From NCBI GenBank assembly GCA_947577185.1, contig CANPUE010000006.1, positions 68,649 through 132,648 of the forward strand: 64,000 bases of DNA. The letters run 5' to 3'. The DNA is from an uncultured Lachnospiraceae bacterium. Its GTDB lineage: Bacteria; Bacillota; Clostridia; Lachnospirales; Lachnospiraceae. Shown one piece after another: positions 25,081 through 33,786 of the stretch. Within the stretch, counting starts at the first letter, position 1; the number at the start of each line of letters is the position of its first letter. The notes beneath the pieces are model-generated. The model saw only the letters and a list, made by a program, of their open reading frames with translations. It made no database searches and was not told the origin of the DNA. Position numbers and translations under genes: made by a program.

Positions 25081-25827
25081 TCACAATATATTCATATCGA
25101 TATACCGTGCCACTCCATCCAGATCATTACTATCGGTTATATAATCCGCTGTATCAAGAACCCTTTTGATGGCATTGGAAACGGCGACACCCACACCGCA
25201 ATTCTTAATCGGCTCAACATCATCATTATCATCACCAAAATATACAGCATCACTTTGATCAATGCCAAAAGCCTTCAGCATAGCCTTGATTCCATTCCAT
25301 TTTGTCGCTGCAGTACTCATGATCTGTACTAACTTTCCTTCTGCTACCGTCATGTATGTATCTGCCGTTAATGCCTTTTCCACTTCCATCTGTATCTTAG
25401 TTTCTTTGCTGCTCAGTAAAATCTTATATATCATACCATCTGTAGGTAAGGCGGGAAATCCACTGAAAACCGTGGTATTCCATTCCTCAATTGGAACATT
25501 TGAAAAAATACCGTTTCCCGTTTCCATAGACAAAACGATGTCAGGTATTGTAATCACCTTTTTTAATATGGACTCTGCGCTGGATGGCATAATCCCATTC
25601 TCAATCGAACCATCCGGTAAAATAATCTTCGCTCCATTCAATGTTGTTATCGCATGAAAGCCGATTTGTTTCTGATAAGTCATAATCGCTCTCTCTGGTC
25701 TTGCGGTTGCCGCCATAAGAAGGATTCCTCTGTCATGGCACTTTTTTAGAATAGTACATGTATATTCCGACAACGACTTATCCGTACGAAGCAAAGTTCT
25801 GTCTAAATCCGTTATAATCACTTTCAT
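25081..25827 (-). CDS. HAD-superfamily hydrolase, Cof type (IIB)
   Basis: A 248-residue HAD phosphatase. Motif I is ITDLDRTLLRTDKSLS with both catalytic Asp residues. Motif II falls in LLMAATARPE. Motif IV is VYFGDDNDDVEPIKNCGVGV followed by VSNAI, typical of Cof/YbiV-like enzymes with a C2B cap. Such enzymes dephosphorylate small sugar phosphates or cofactor precursors; the substrate is unknown. I start at 25827 because a strong GGGAGGGGG lies 7 nt upstream and motif I is then at the N-terminus. The frame continues to 25935 without recognisable content. Confidence 0.88.
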   Translation of the reverse strand: MKVIITDLDRTLLRTDKSLSEYTCTILKKCHDRGILLMAATARPERAIMTYQKQIGFHAITTLNGAKIILPDGSIENGIMPSSAESILKKVITIPDIVLSMETGNGIFSNVPIEEWNTTVFSGFPALPTDGMIYKILLSSKETKIQMEVEKALTADTYMTVAEGKLVQIMSTAATKWNGIKAMLKAFGIDQSDAVYFGDDNDDVEPIKNCGVGVAVSNAIKRVLDTADYITDSNDLDGVARYIDMNIL

Positions 25828-26047
25828 TCTATTTCCCCCTCCCTGTATTACAGAAACACGATTCGATTCATCCGGGGCGACTGCCGCTTCCCGGAAAACG
25901 CTGTCTGTCTCAAAAGCTTTCTTATCTGTTTTCATTATACAAAGCCTTCCGACAAATTACAAGAAGCACAGAACCTGCCGCCGCAAACATTTTCTATTAA
26001 ATAATTGTTATTTTATATTCGTTATTTCGCTTCAAATCCATAATAGT

Positions 26048-26131
26048 AACCCCATGGAAGCCGACTCCCATGGGGTTTCAATACTGAACTCTTATTCTCT
26101 TTTATTTCCGGGACTTCTGTTCCCTTTCTCC
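26048..26131. repeat. Intergenic repeat copy 1 (CCCCATGG hairpin plus pyrimidine-rich tail)
   Basis: A hairpin with arms AACCCCATGG (26048-26057) and CCATGGGGTT (26068-26077) is followed by a pyrimidine-rich tail at 26091-26131. The tail matches 29180-29220 at 31 of 41 positions without gaps. Both copies lie just past the stop codon of a minus-strand gene and have a CCCC/GGGG hairpin on the far side. The hairpin may also act as a weak terminator. Confidence 0.45.
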
Positions 26132-26171
26132 TTTATCCTGCCGTGATCAAAAGTCTGAGTTATGGTAATGC

Positions 26172-27548
26172 TCACTCTCCGGGAGATTTCTTTTCCCCCC
26201 TGAAAAACCGGTCAATCTCCTCTTTTATCAAATCCGGTTTAAGCATCTTGGACAGATAACCGTCCGGTTTAAAATCAATCACCTTTTTTATACTCTCCCT
26301 GTCCGCCCTGTCGGTCAGAAAGATAACCGGAATATCTGCAAATTCCGGCTCGGAACGAATCATCTCCAATATCTGGCTGCCCTTGCAGACAGGCATCTCA
26401 TAATCCAAAAGTACAAGATCCGGTCTGTTCAGAGCAATGCTTCGAAACGCCGAAAGCCCCGACGTCGCAGTCTGCACTTCATAATCATTCCCCAGCAGTT
26501 TCTGCAGCATCTGCAGCATAAAGTTGGAATCATCCACCATCAGAATCCTTTTCTTCTTCTCCGCCTCTGTTTTTTCCGCTTTATTCTGTGACAGATATTT
26601 TTCAACCTTTGCCATCGCATTTTGTATCATAATGGAACTCCCGTTCTCTTTATCCGGAAGCATATCGATAGTGGTCATACAATACGCAAAATATCCTTTT
26701 CCTGTGTCAAACAAAAGGCTGTATTGGGGACTGTGTTTCTCAAATACTTTCTCAAACTGATCATAGGTCAGAAGCTGTTCATCTTTTACCTCCGCATCCT
26801 CCAATGCAGGGAAAAATCCCTTCATATGTCCTACAAACTGTCGTGCTGTATATCTTGAGGCATTCATCAGCAAAACGCTTATGGCGTTGGACTGCGCCTC
26901 AAGCACGCTGCCGATCGTGTTAATAATCAGCCGTTCCTCAAAAATCAGAAAAAACTCCCATCTTTTTTTCTCTCTTGTACTGTAGATCAGACGGTAATAG
27001 ATACCATCCCCGAACTTTTCCCCACCATAACAATTACTGATCATCCGGGGTTCAAGCTGAAACATGCTATGTAACTGGCTGACGATTGCCTGCCCCATCA
27101 CCGCCTGTTCTTCCTCCGGCAGCAGGTTTTCCCACTGCTTTACCGCTTCTCCGCTGACGATCGCCTGATCCTCTATCAGCGTATGTCCAATCAGCCAGCC
27201 GGCACAAACGCCAAGAAAATGATTGACCGCCTCCTCCGAATAGCCCGCCAGTTCCAGTTCCTTCTCAAGGGCCGGCAGCGTTGTTTCACGAAAGTTTTTA
27301 TGAATGCGCATATGTGTTTTAAGTCCAGTGTACCCGACAGATGCCATATATTCTTCTTCGTCCTGAAAATGTCTCAGCGCATGATCCTTAAAATATTTCA
27401 CCGTCTCCTGACAAACCCAGGGCCTTTTTGTCTCCTGCTGTCCGAATGCAAACAGCTTATTGAGTATACGGAACAACTTTTTATGCTCTTTATCAATAAC
27501 ATCCACCCCGACATTATACCGGTTGTTCCATAACAGTTGATTTTCCAT
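26172..27548 (-). CDS. Hemerythrin-domain / response-regulator receiver fusion protein
   Basis: A 458-residue protein. Residues 1-135 form a bacteriohemerythrin domain with the expected di-iron ligands: His22 (DKEHKKLF), His56/His60/Glu64 region (HALRHFQDEEEYM), His79/His83 (HMRIHKNF) and His122/Asp127 (GHTLIEDQ). Residues 140-320 are a middle domain I cannot assign. Residues 332-450 are a CheY-like receiver (ILMVDDSNFM, phosphoacceptor Asp382 in LLDYEMP, PVIFLTD). Hemerythrins bind O2 or NO; fusion to a receiver suggests oxygen-linked signalling or taxis in an anaerobe. No DNA-binding domain is present. It is probably monocistronic. Confidence 0.85.
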   Translation of the reverse strand: MENQLLWNNRYNVGVDVIDKEHKKLFRILNKLFAFGQQETKRPWVCQETVKYFKDHALRHFQDEEEYMASVGYTGLKTHMRIHKNFRETTLPALEKELELAGYSEEAVNHFLGVCAGWLIGHTLIEDQAIVSGEAVKQWENLLPEEEQAVMGQAIVSQLHSMFQLEPRMISNCYGGEKFGDGIYYRLIYSTREKKRWEFFLIFEERLIINTIGSVLEAQSNAISVLLMNASRYTARQFVGHMKGFFPALEDAEVKDEQLLTYDQFEKVFEKHSPQYSLLFDTGKGYFAYCMTTIDMLPDKENGSSIMIQNAMAKVEKYLSQNKAEKTEAEKKKRILMVDDSNFMLQMLQKLLGNDYEVQTATSGLSAFRSIALNRPDLVLLDYEMPVCKGSQILEMIRSEPEFADIPVIFLTDRADRESIKKVIDFKPDGYLSKMLKPDLIKEEIDRFFRGEKKSPGE

Positions 27549-27703
27549 AGATCTTCTTTCCTCCTGTCATTACATTAACCCTTTTACCGGAATATCTTTT
27601 TCATTATAGCAAAAATAACAACGCTTTCATTTCCTATTTTACGCATACGCAGTACAGTTCTTCGCATGTGCCGTAAACAGGGCTTTTGTGAGCAGAATAC
27701 CGG

Positions 27704-27731
27704 TTTACAATTCTCTAAAATAGTGTATAAT
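27704..27731 (+). promoter_or_regulatory. Candidate promoter of the AgrC-like sensor kinase gene
   Basis: TTTACA (27704-27709) and a perfect TATAAT (27726-27731) are 16 bp apart, about 100 bp before the kinase start. The leader between promoter and gene is unusually long for this window, but I see no strong conserved structure in it. Confidence 0.55.
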
Positions 27732-27832
27732 ACTCATTTAGGGCATTTTCAGTCTGTGGTTCCCTGTAAAGGCAAAAGCGGGGCTAAAATATCTGTCATT
27801 TATATTCGGAACAATACAACTAAGGAGTCATC

Positions 27833-29122
27833 ATGAATTATTTTACAACCCTGTCATATACCATAAGCCATATTTTCCTGATACTGTTTATTTATCTGTT
27901 TATTATACAACGCTATTCCAAAATCATAACCGGCATAATATGCTTTGTTTTGTTTTTGCTGTTAAGCGCACTTGATTATTTCAGACTGCTCCTGTTTCCC
28001 GACAGTGACCTCTGCTATGTTATCATAACAATTCTGCAGATTCTCTTAATCCAGGCAACGCCTTTTCTTATCTCCGGGAAAAAAAGCAGCCAGATCCTGT
28101 TTGTGGGGCTTTCCGCGTCGAGTTACGTCATTGCGGGCGCCATCTCTGCGGCAATTTTAAAAATATATACGAACAGTACGCTCCTTGCCCTGGCGGGAAG
28201 TTTCCTGATACATCTCGCCATTTTAATATTCTTATCCCTGACAATCAGGGAAGTGTGTCTGAAATCTCAGAAAGAGAAATCCGATAAAAGCTGGGGAGAA
28301 TTATGTCTGATCCCGGTATTTTTTTATTGCAGCTTTTCCTTTATCGCGTTTTTTCCAAATACCATCTATGACAATCCTGATAACATTCCGGGAATCCTGT
28401 TCATCATCATCACCATGTTTGTATCCTATGCCGTTGTGATACGCTATCTCGAAAGCGAATCCAGGAGAGTCGATGCCTACTGGCAAAACATGATACAGGA
28501 ATCCTATATCAAAGGGCTGGAAAACCGATACTATTTCGTGGAACAGGCAGAACAGAACCTGAAAATATTACACCATGATATTCGGCATTACTCCGGAATC
28601 ATTGATTCCCTGCTGGAACAGAAAAAATACGAAGAAATCAGAGAAGTAAACGAACATATCATCCATATAGCAGATGAAAACAAAATAAAGGAATACTGCA
28701 GCAACCTTATTGTAAACACCATCCTCGCCAAAATGATGGCGAAAGCGCTCTACTTTGATATCAAAGTAGACCTTGATGCCAGAATTCCTAAAAAAATACC
28801 AATCAACGATTATGAACTTACTCTTGTTATCGCGAATCTGTTTGAAAATGCCATTCACTGTGTCAGGGATTATACAAAAGAAAAAAGATACATTGAAGTA
28901 AAAATACACTGTCTGAAAGACTACTTATTAATTGAGACAAAAAATGAATATGAAGGGGAACTTATACTGGATTCCATTACCGGACTGCCCAAAAGTCAAA
29001 AAAGCGGAAATCACGGGCTGGGGATGCAGAGCATACTGGCCTTTTCGGAAAAAACAGGAGGTACGATCGGCTGCTATCCGGACAACGGGATTTTTCGGAT
29101 TATGATGTTTGCAAGATTTTAG
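27833..29122 (+). CDS. Orphan AgrC-like (GHKL/SPOB-type) sensor histidine kinase
   Basis: A 429-residue kinase with six to seven transmembrane segments (residues 10-205) and no large external domain. A cytoplasmic coiled region follows, with the phosphoacceptor box LKILHHDIRHYSG (His247/His248). The GHKL ATPase has an N box in ANLFENAIHC and a G box in GNHGLGMQSI. This architecture matches AgrC-type peptide receptors and related kinases that usually pair with a LytTR response regulator. No response regulator or peptide precursor is encoded nearby, so the partner is elsewhere. AAGGAG lies 7 nt before the ATG. Confidence 0.88.
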   Translation: MNYFTTLSYTISHIFLILFIYLFIIQRYSKIITGIICFVLFLLLSALDYFRLLLFPDSDLCYVIITILQILLIQATPFLISGKKSSQILFVGLSASSYVIAGAISAAILKIYTNSTLLALAGSFLIHLAILIFLSLTIREVCLKSQKEKSDKSWGELCLIPVFFYCSFSFIAFFPNTIYDNPDNIPGILFIIITMFVSYAVVIRYLESESRRVDAYWQNMIQESYIKGLENRYYFVEQAEQNLKILHHDIRHYSGIIDSLLEQKKYEEIREVNEHIIHIADENKIKEYCSNLIVNTILAKMMAKALYFDIKVDLDARIPKKIPINDYELTLVIANLFENAIHCVRDYTKEKRYIEVKIHCLKDYLLIETKNEYEGELILDSITGLPKSQKSGNHGLGMQSILAFSEKTGGTIGCYPDNGIFRIMMFARF

Positions 29123-29133
29123 ACGGCAGGCAG

Positions 29134-29181
29134 AGCGTTTTTATTGTCATGAACAGCCCCCATTGGGGTTAAAATAACGCT
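29134..29181. terminator. Bidirectional hairpin between convergent kinase and rlmH genes
   Basis: AGCGTT (29134-29139) pairs with AACGCT (29176-29181), enclosing a CCCC-ATT-GGGG hairpin (29158-29168). The structure lies between the plus-strand kinase end (29122) and the minus-strand rlmH end (29222), with T-rich sequence after it on the plus strand. Confidence 0.5.
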
Positions 29182-29220
29182 TATTCTTCTTTACTTCCAG
29201 AACATTCGTTCCCTTCCGCC
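29150..29220. repeat. Intergenic repeat copy 2 (CCCC/GGGG hairpin plus pyrimidine-rich tail)
   Basis: The tail at 29180-29220 matches 26091-26131 at 31 of 41 ungapped positions. As in copy 1, a CCCC/GGGG hairpin lies next to it and the tail abuts the stop codon of a minus-strand gene (rlmH). I found no open frame in it. Confidence 0.45.
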
Positions 29221-29221
29221 C

Positions 29222-29701
29222 TTACTTATGATATGGCTCCTTATTAATGATACGGTATGCCCGGTAAATCTGTTCCAGTAAAATAACCCGCATCAACTGA
29301 TGCGGAAATGTCATGTTGGAAAAGCTGAGCGCCATATCAGCCTGTCTGCATATGGTATCATGCAGTCCCAGCGAACCGCCGATCACAAACTGGATATGGC
29401 TGATCCCCTGTACGGCAAGCGTCTCAATCTTTGCGGCAAGTTCCACGGAGTCGGGTTGTTTTCCTGCAATCTCCAACGTGATCACATAAGCATCCTCTTT
29501 GATATTTTTTAAGAGCCGCTCTGCTTCACGTTGTCTGATTCGCTCTTCTTCCGTTTTGGAGGCTTTGTCGGGTGTCTTTTCATCTTCTACCTCAATAACC
29601 GACAGCTTACAGTAACGTCCAAGCCGCTTCGTATATTCTGCTATGGCATCACGGAAATATTTTTCCTTGATCTTTCCTACGGACAAAATGGTAATTTTCA
29701 T
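29222..29701 (-). CDS. rlmH: 23S rRNA (pseudouridine-1915-N3)-methyltransferase
   Basis: A 159-residue SPOUT-class methyltransferase, exactly the common Firmicutes RlmH length. The N-terminus MKITILSVGKIKEKYF, the knot loop IQFVIGGSLGLHD and the C-terminal LSFSNMTFPHQLMRVILLEQ with YRAYRIINKEPYHK are diagnostic. It methylates pseudouridine 1915 in helix 69 of 23S rRNA, in assembled ribosomes. I start at 29701; a TTG four codons upstream has its AGGA directly abutting and would exceed the family length. Confidence 0.97.
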   Translation of the reverse strand: MKITILSVGKIKEKYFRDAIAEYTKRLGRYCKLSVIEVEDEKTPDKASKTEEERIRQREAERLLKNIKEDAYVITLEIAGKQPDSVELAAKIETLAVQGISHIQFVIGGSLGLHDTICRQADMALSFSNMTFPHQLMRVILLEQIYRAYRIINKEPYHK

Positions 29702-29719
29702 ATCGGCCGCCAATCCTGA

Positions 29720-30373
29720 TCAGAACAGATTCTGGTAATAATCATCTACAAAATGATCTAAAAATGATTCCTCAAGGTTCATGTATTTACCCTGTATCAT
29801 CTGTTTCATCTTATCTGCACGCTTAAAATATTTCTGTTCTTCAGCAATCTCTTCTCCTTCGAACAGTCCCTCATCGACCGACTGTGCACTCATATTTTCC
29901 GCACACCATTTTGAGAGTTCCTTCAAAAGAGAATCTTCTGATTTTGCCTGAATGGAAAGCACTTTAAACGTTTTCATGGATACGACTCCCAATACGATAA
30001 AAAGAAGAAACATGGCCCCCATAACGCCGCAGGCAAAATATCTTGCGGTAGGAGAATTTTGGTATAACGGAATCACACCCGTCAGGATCAGCGCTGATGC
30101 GGCCAGACCCATTCCTCCCACGACTAACAGCGTATAGGCGGAGGATTTATTCTCCTCGGCTTTTTGTGCACTGTTCTGATAAGGCGCACTCCAGGAAGTT
30201 TTTTGAGGTTCCGAATCGGCCGCGTCTGCAAACAGTTCGTCTGCACTGACTGATGCTTTATCAGGATTTCTTTTCTCTGCATCTTCCAGATTTTCCACCA
30301 GTTTAGAACCGCAGTCTGCACACACTGTGATTCCTTCAACATATTCATTTTTACATACAGGACACCATGACAT
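29720..30373 (-). CDS. Zinc-ribbon membrane protein, function unknown
   Basis: A 217-residue protein starting with a zinc ribbon (MSWCPVCKNEYVEGITVCAD and one more CxxC half, Cys4/Cys7 and Cys18/Cys21). An acidic disordered linker follows, then two transmembrane segments (about 80-102 and 110-135) and a cytoplasmic helical tail ending DYYQNLF. No enzyme motif is visible. It lies 18 bp upstream of rlmH on the same strand and is likely co-transcribed. A cre-like box lies upstream at 30414-30427. Confidence 0.75.
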   Translation of the reverse strand: MSWCPVCKNEYVEGITVCADCGSKLVENLEDAEKRNPDKASVSADELFADAADSEPQKTSWSAPYQNSAQKAEENKSSAYTLLVVGGMGLAASALILTGVIPLYQNSPTARYFACGVMGAMFLLFIVLGVVSMKTFKVLSIQAKSEDSLLKELSKWCAENMSAQSVDEGLFEGEEIAEEQKYFKRADKMKQMIQGKYMNLEESFLDHFVDDYYQNLF

Positions 30374-30413
30374 AACAGTTTCTCCTTAGAAAAAGTGATC
30401 GACATAAAATAAC

Positions 30414-30427
30414 TGGAAACGCTTTTA
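30414..30427 (-). promoter_or_regulatory. cre-like site upstream of the zinc-ribbon membrane protein gene
   Basis: On the minus strand TAAAAGCGTTTCCA matches the Firmicutes cre consensus TGWAARCGYTWNCW at 13 of 14 positions (only the second base differs). It lies 41-54 bp before the start codon, a position where CcpA would affect transcription. Short motif, so chance is possible. Confidence 0.3.
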
Positions 30428-30472
30428 TTATATATGATCACGGACAACGTTTCAAGAGCGGTGTTTTCCCAT

Positions 30473-31837
30473 TTATTTTCCGGGCTGAATAACATACCGC
30501 TTCGATGGTTTGACAAACAGTGTCACGATCAGAATGACCGCCGCTGTGATCCCCAGACTGAGCGGATAAACCTGCATGATCGTTGGAAAGGACGGTGAAT
30601 GCCTGAACACTGTAAAGATCCATGTGAGCCGCACGCCGCAGATCCCCACGACCGCACAGGCCGCCGGAATGAATGAAACGCCGAACCCTCTTAAATAGCC
30701 GGAAAGCGCCTCCTGTGCAAAACTAAACAGATAGGCAAAGAAAATATATTTTAACCGGATCTGTCCTGTCGCGATTACCTGAGGGTCGGTGTTAAAAAGG
30801 GCAAGCAGCCATTTGCTGAACAGCAGGATCAGGGCACAGATCGACGCAGTGCTCATGATACTCTGCAGCAAACATAATTTTAGTGTTTTCAGGCAGCGCT
30901 CTCCCTTCCCGGCTCCGTAATTTTGACCAACAAAGGTGGTGCAGGCCTGCCCAAAAGAGTTCATGATATAAAAAGCAAAAATCTCCAGATTGTAAGCCGC
31001 CGAAGAGGCCGCCATCACAGTTGTTCCAAGGCTGTTTACGGCCGACTGGATGATCAGATTGGCGAATGAAAAGATCATGCCCTGTATGCCCGCCGGGATC
31101 CCGATCTTGAGGATCTGCCACAGGATATCTCTGTGCACGCGCAGTCTCCGGGGATTGATGCGGATCGCCAGTTCCGTCCTGGTCAATGCCCGGAACAGGA
31201 TAACCGAACTGATGAGATTCGCAAGTACCGTGGCCGTCGCAACACCGTCTACGTCCATGCCGAGTCCGAGGACAAAAAACAGATTAAAGAGCACATTTAA
31301 AATACCGGAAATGACCAGCGCAGTTAACGGTGTCCGGGTATTCCCGCAGCTTCTGAAGATTGCCGATTCAAAATTATAGAGCAGGATCACCGGCATACCG
31401 GCCAGATAGATACGCAGATATTTCACCGCAAGCGGATATACGTCCTGCGGGACATCCAGCAGCTTTACAACCTCCGGCGCCAGAAACTCACCAAATACTG
31501 TGAGAAACAGGCCTCCGAGCAAAGCCACAAGCACCGATGTATGTACTGCCTTTGAAATGCTCTCATCATCTTTTTGACCGATCGCTCTCGCGATCATGAC
31601 GTTGCTTCCCAGCGAAATACCAACGAAAAGATTGACGAGCAGTCCGATGACAGGCGCGTTACTCCCAACCGCGGCCATCGCCTCCTTACCGGAAAAATGT
31701 CCGACTACTGCCAGATCCGCCGCGTTGAACAACTGCTGTAGTACCCCTGTTACCGCAAGCGGTATCGCATATTTGATGATCTTATCTCCCAGAGAACCGC
31801 TTATCATGTCCATCTGCTTCTCCGTATGATGCTCCAT
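30473..31837 (-). CDS. MATE family multidrug/toxin efflux transporter
   Basis: A 454-residue polytopic protein with 12 hydrophobic segments in two six-helix halves and typical MATE features: an N-terminal GSLGDKIIKYAIPLAVTGVL, AVVGHFSGKEAMAAVG in the first half, and the matching second-half loop CTTFVGQNYGAGKGER. MATE proteins export cationic compounds driven by Na+ or H+. Closest in look to the NorM/DinF-like proteins common in Clostridia. It is divergent from the DUF6020-like gene, with a 191-bp intergenic region. Confidence 0.93.
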   Translation of the reverse strand: MEHHTEKQMDMISGSLGDKIIKYAIPLAVTGVLQQLFNAADLAVVGHFSGKEAMAAVGSNAPVIGLLVNLFVGISLGSNVMIARAIGQKDDESISKAVHTSVLVALLGGLFLTVFGEFLAPEVVKLLDVPQDVYPLAVKYLRIYLAGMPVILLYNFESAIFRSCGNTRTPLTALVISGILNVLFNLFFVLGLGMDVDGVATATVLANLISSVILFRALTRTELAIRINPRRLRVHRDILWQILKIGIPAGIQGMIFSFANLIIQSAVNSLGTTVMAASSAAYNLEIFAFYIMNSFGQACTTFVGQNYGAGKGERCLKTLKLCLLQSIMSTASICALILLFSKWLLALFNTDPQVIATGQIRLKYIFFAYLFSFAQEALSGYLRGFGVSFIPAACAVVGICGVRLTWIFTVFRHSPSFPTIMQVYPLSLGITAAVILIVTLFVKPSKRYVIQPGK

Positions 31838-31967
31838 TTCAATTCCTTCTTTCTTTCATTTGATACCGTTACTATCATACCACGGGCGTGCACATTTTTC
31901 CATGTCTCATTTTGCGTCTCTTATCGTACTCTTATCGTATCGTATTCTGCCGCACTTTCAAATAAAA

Positions 31968-31996
31968 TTTACTTCCCCCTGTCAATCAGATATGAT
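31968..31996 (+). promoter_or_regulatory. Candidate promoter of the DUF6020-like gene
   Basis: TTTACT (31968-31973) and TATGAT (31991-31996) are 17 bp apart, 33 bp before the start at 32029. Spacing is ideal and the hexamers are moderate. Confidence 0.4.
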
Positions 31997-32028
31997 ACAA
32001 TAATAGAAATAAATGATCCGAGGCCTGC

Positions 32029-33786
32029 ATGAATACAAATACCAAACTTCTCATCCTATTAAATTCCGTTGAAAGCTTTTTTACAACATGGGCTTTCATG
32101 AAAGCCGGCAGAATGGAGCCCGGAAATATTCTGACAGGCGCTGTTTTTCTGTTATCTTTTTTTCTTTACCGGCATATCAGCATACGTCTTTCGGTAAAAC
32201 CTTTTGTATACACCAAAAACGGCAGGCGGACAGCCATCTTCTTATCTGCCCTGTTCACTTTCCTTTATGTGATCGTGGATTATCCGCATTATATCGAAAC
32301 CCTGACAAACCATTTCTTCCAGGCGATTGTTCTGTCTGCCGTTTTTCTTGGTTTCTTTGTCTGTTTTTATAAACTGCTTTTGCTTCTCTTTTCCTACAGC
32401 GGCGATAAAGAGACGCTGAAGGTGCTTCTGTATGCGCCGGAAGGCAGACGAAAGATCAGACACCTTCCCATGCTTTGTTTTTTTCTCTGTCTGTTATGCT
32501 GGCTGCCGTATTTTCTGTACCAGTATCCGGGTATCATGACCCCTGACAGCATCAATCAGTTCGAGCAGGTGCTCGGGATGATCCCCTACAGCAACCACCA
32601 TCCATTTGTGCACACAATGCTGATCAGACTATGTTACCGGATCGGTTTTCTGTTCACTTCGGATATGGTCACGGCCATTTCTTTTTATACTTTTTTCCAG
32701 ATGTGTTTTCTCGCATTCAGTGTATTTTATCTCGTTGAGACACTGGATCTGTATCAGATCCGGCAGGAAATTCTGCTTCTCGTGACTGCGTTTTATGCAT
32801 TTGTACCATATCACGCCGTTTTTTCCGTCACTTTATGGAAGGATATCCCGTTTGCCGCAGCTCTGCTGATCTTTAGCTGCTCCATGCTGCGCATGGGCAG
32901 ACAGGTTCAGCGCGCTGCTGTCGCAGCATTTGTTCTATCCGGTATCATACTCTGTCTGTTTCGTTCGAACGGCTGGTATGGTTTTCTTTTCTGCGTTCCC
33001 TTTCTACTGTATTATTACCGAGGACGAAAAAAGATCATGTATCCGGCAGTCATCGGAATCGTGCTCGTTTCCTCGATCGTGCGGTATCCTGTGATGAATT
33101 CTCTTCATGTCACACAGCCGGATCTGATCGAATCTCTTTCTGTCCCCACACAGCAGATCGCCAAAGTGATCTGCTCTGACAGAGAACTGGCGCCGGAGGA
33201 CATTTCTCTGATCGAAAGCGTCGTTGATATGAGCCATATTAAAAATTTATATAACCCGACGTTTGCCGACAATATGAAAGAACTCGTGCGGGCAGGCAAT
33301 CCGGATTATCTGGCTGCACATAAAGGGGATTTTTTCAGATTATGGCTGAAACTGGGGATTCAGTACCCGGCAGATTATCTGGACGCCTATGTCAATCAGA
33401 CATACGGTTACTGGTATCCTGATTCGTTCTATCCGGTCGCAGACGGGGAAGGCATCAGTGCATCCGATCTCGGAGTCTCCCACACGCCCCTGATCGGCGG
33501 ACCCGTTATTGTCAAATTTAAAGAGATCTCCTTAAAACTCGGCAGCATGGTTCCTCTCTACAGCCTGCTCTGGAGCATGGGAATCGCTTTCTGGTTCCTG
33601 CTTTTCTGCGTCGGAAATGCGTTTGTGCGCAGGGAAAAGGCGAAGCTTGTCTATTATCTTCCAAGCCTCGCCCTGTTTCTTACTGTCATGCTCGCGACTC
33701 CGGTCGCAACGGATTTCCGCTATGTTTATTTTATGGTCTTCTCCATACCGTTTTATCTGATGACCGCTGTCATTGTTCCGGAGTGA
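32029..33786 (+). CDS. DUF6020-like multi-spanning membrane protein (GT-C-like)
   Basis: A 585-residue protein with 12 or more hydrophobic segments. A loop with YPGIMTPDSINQFEQVLG and NHHPFVHTMLIRL resembles the conserved external loop of the DUF6020 family; a large soluble loop lies around residues 360-470 (LIESLSVPTQQIAKVIC, QTYGYWYPDSFYP). The layout is like GT-C-type glycosyltransferases that use lipid-linked donors, which would fit decoration of the cell wall or surface polymers, but the activity is not established. GAGG lies just before the ATG. Its 3' end overlaps the convergent MORN gene by 17 bp. Confidence 0.7.
   Translation: MNTNTKLLILLNSVESFFTTWAFMKAGRMEPGNILTGAVFLLSFFLYRHISIRLSVKPFVYTKNGRRTAIFLSALFTFLYVIVDYPHYIETLTNHFFQAIVLSAVFLGFFVCFYKLLLLLFSYSGDKETLKVLLYAPEGRRKIRHLPMLCFFLCLLCWLPYFLYQYPGIMTPDSINQFEQVLGMIPYSNHHPFVHTMLIRLCYRIGFLFTSDMVTAISFYTFFQMCFLAFSVFYLVETLDLYQIRQEILLLVTAFYAFVPYHAVFSVTLWKDIPFAAALLIFSCSMLRMGRQVQRAAVAAFVLSGIILCLFRSNGWYGFLFCVPFLLYYYRGRKKIMYPAVIGIVLVSSIVRYPVMNSLHVTQPDLIESLSVPTQQIAKVICSDRELAPEDISLIESVVDMSHIKNLYNPTFADNMKELVRAGNPDYLAAHKGDFFRLWLKLGIQYPADYLDAYVNQTYGYWYPDSFYPVADGEGISASDLGVSHTPLIGGPVIVKFKEISLKLGSMVPLYSLLWSMGIAFWFLLFCVGNAFVRREKAKLVYYLPSLALFLTVMLATPVATDFRYVYFMVFSIPFYLMTAVIVPE

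Noticed and set aside
27612-27630. cre-like sequence upstream of the hemerythrin gene
   Set aside because: Only about 12 of 14 consensus positions match, including a mismatch in the conserved end; too weak to call.
31838-32028. Promoter of the MATE transporter gene
   Set aside because: A TATGAT-like -10 is present on the minus strand, but no acceptable -35 at 16-18 bp could be found.
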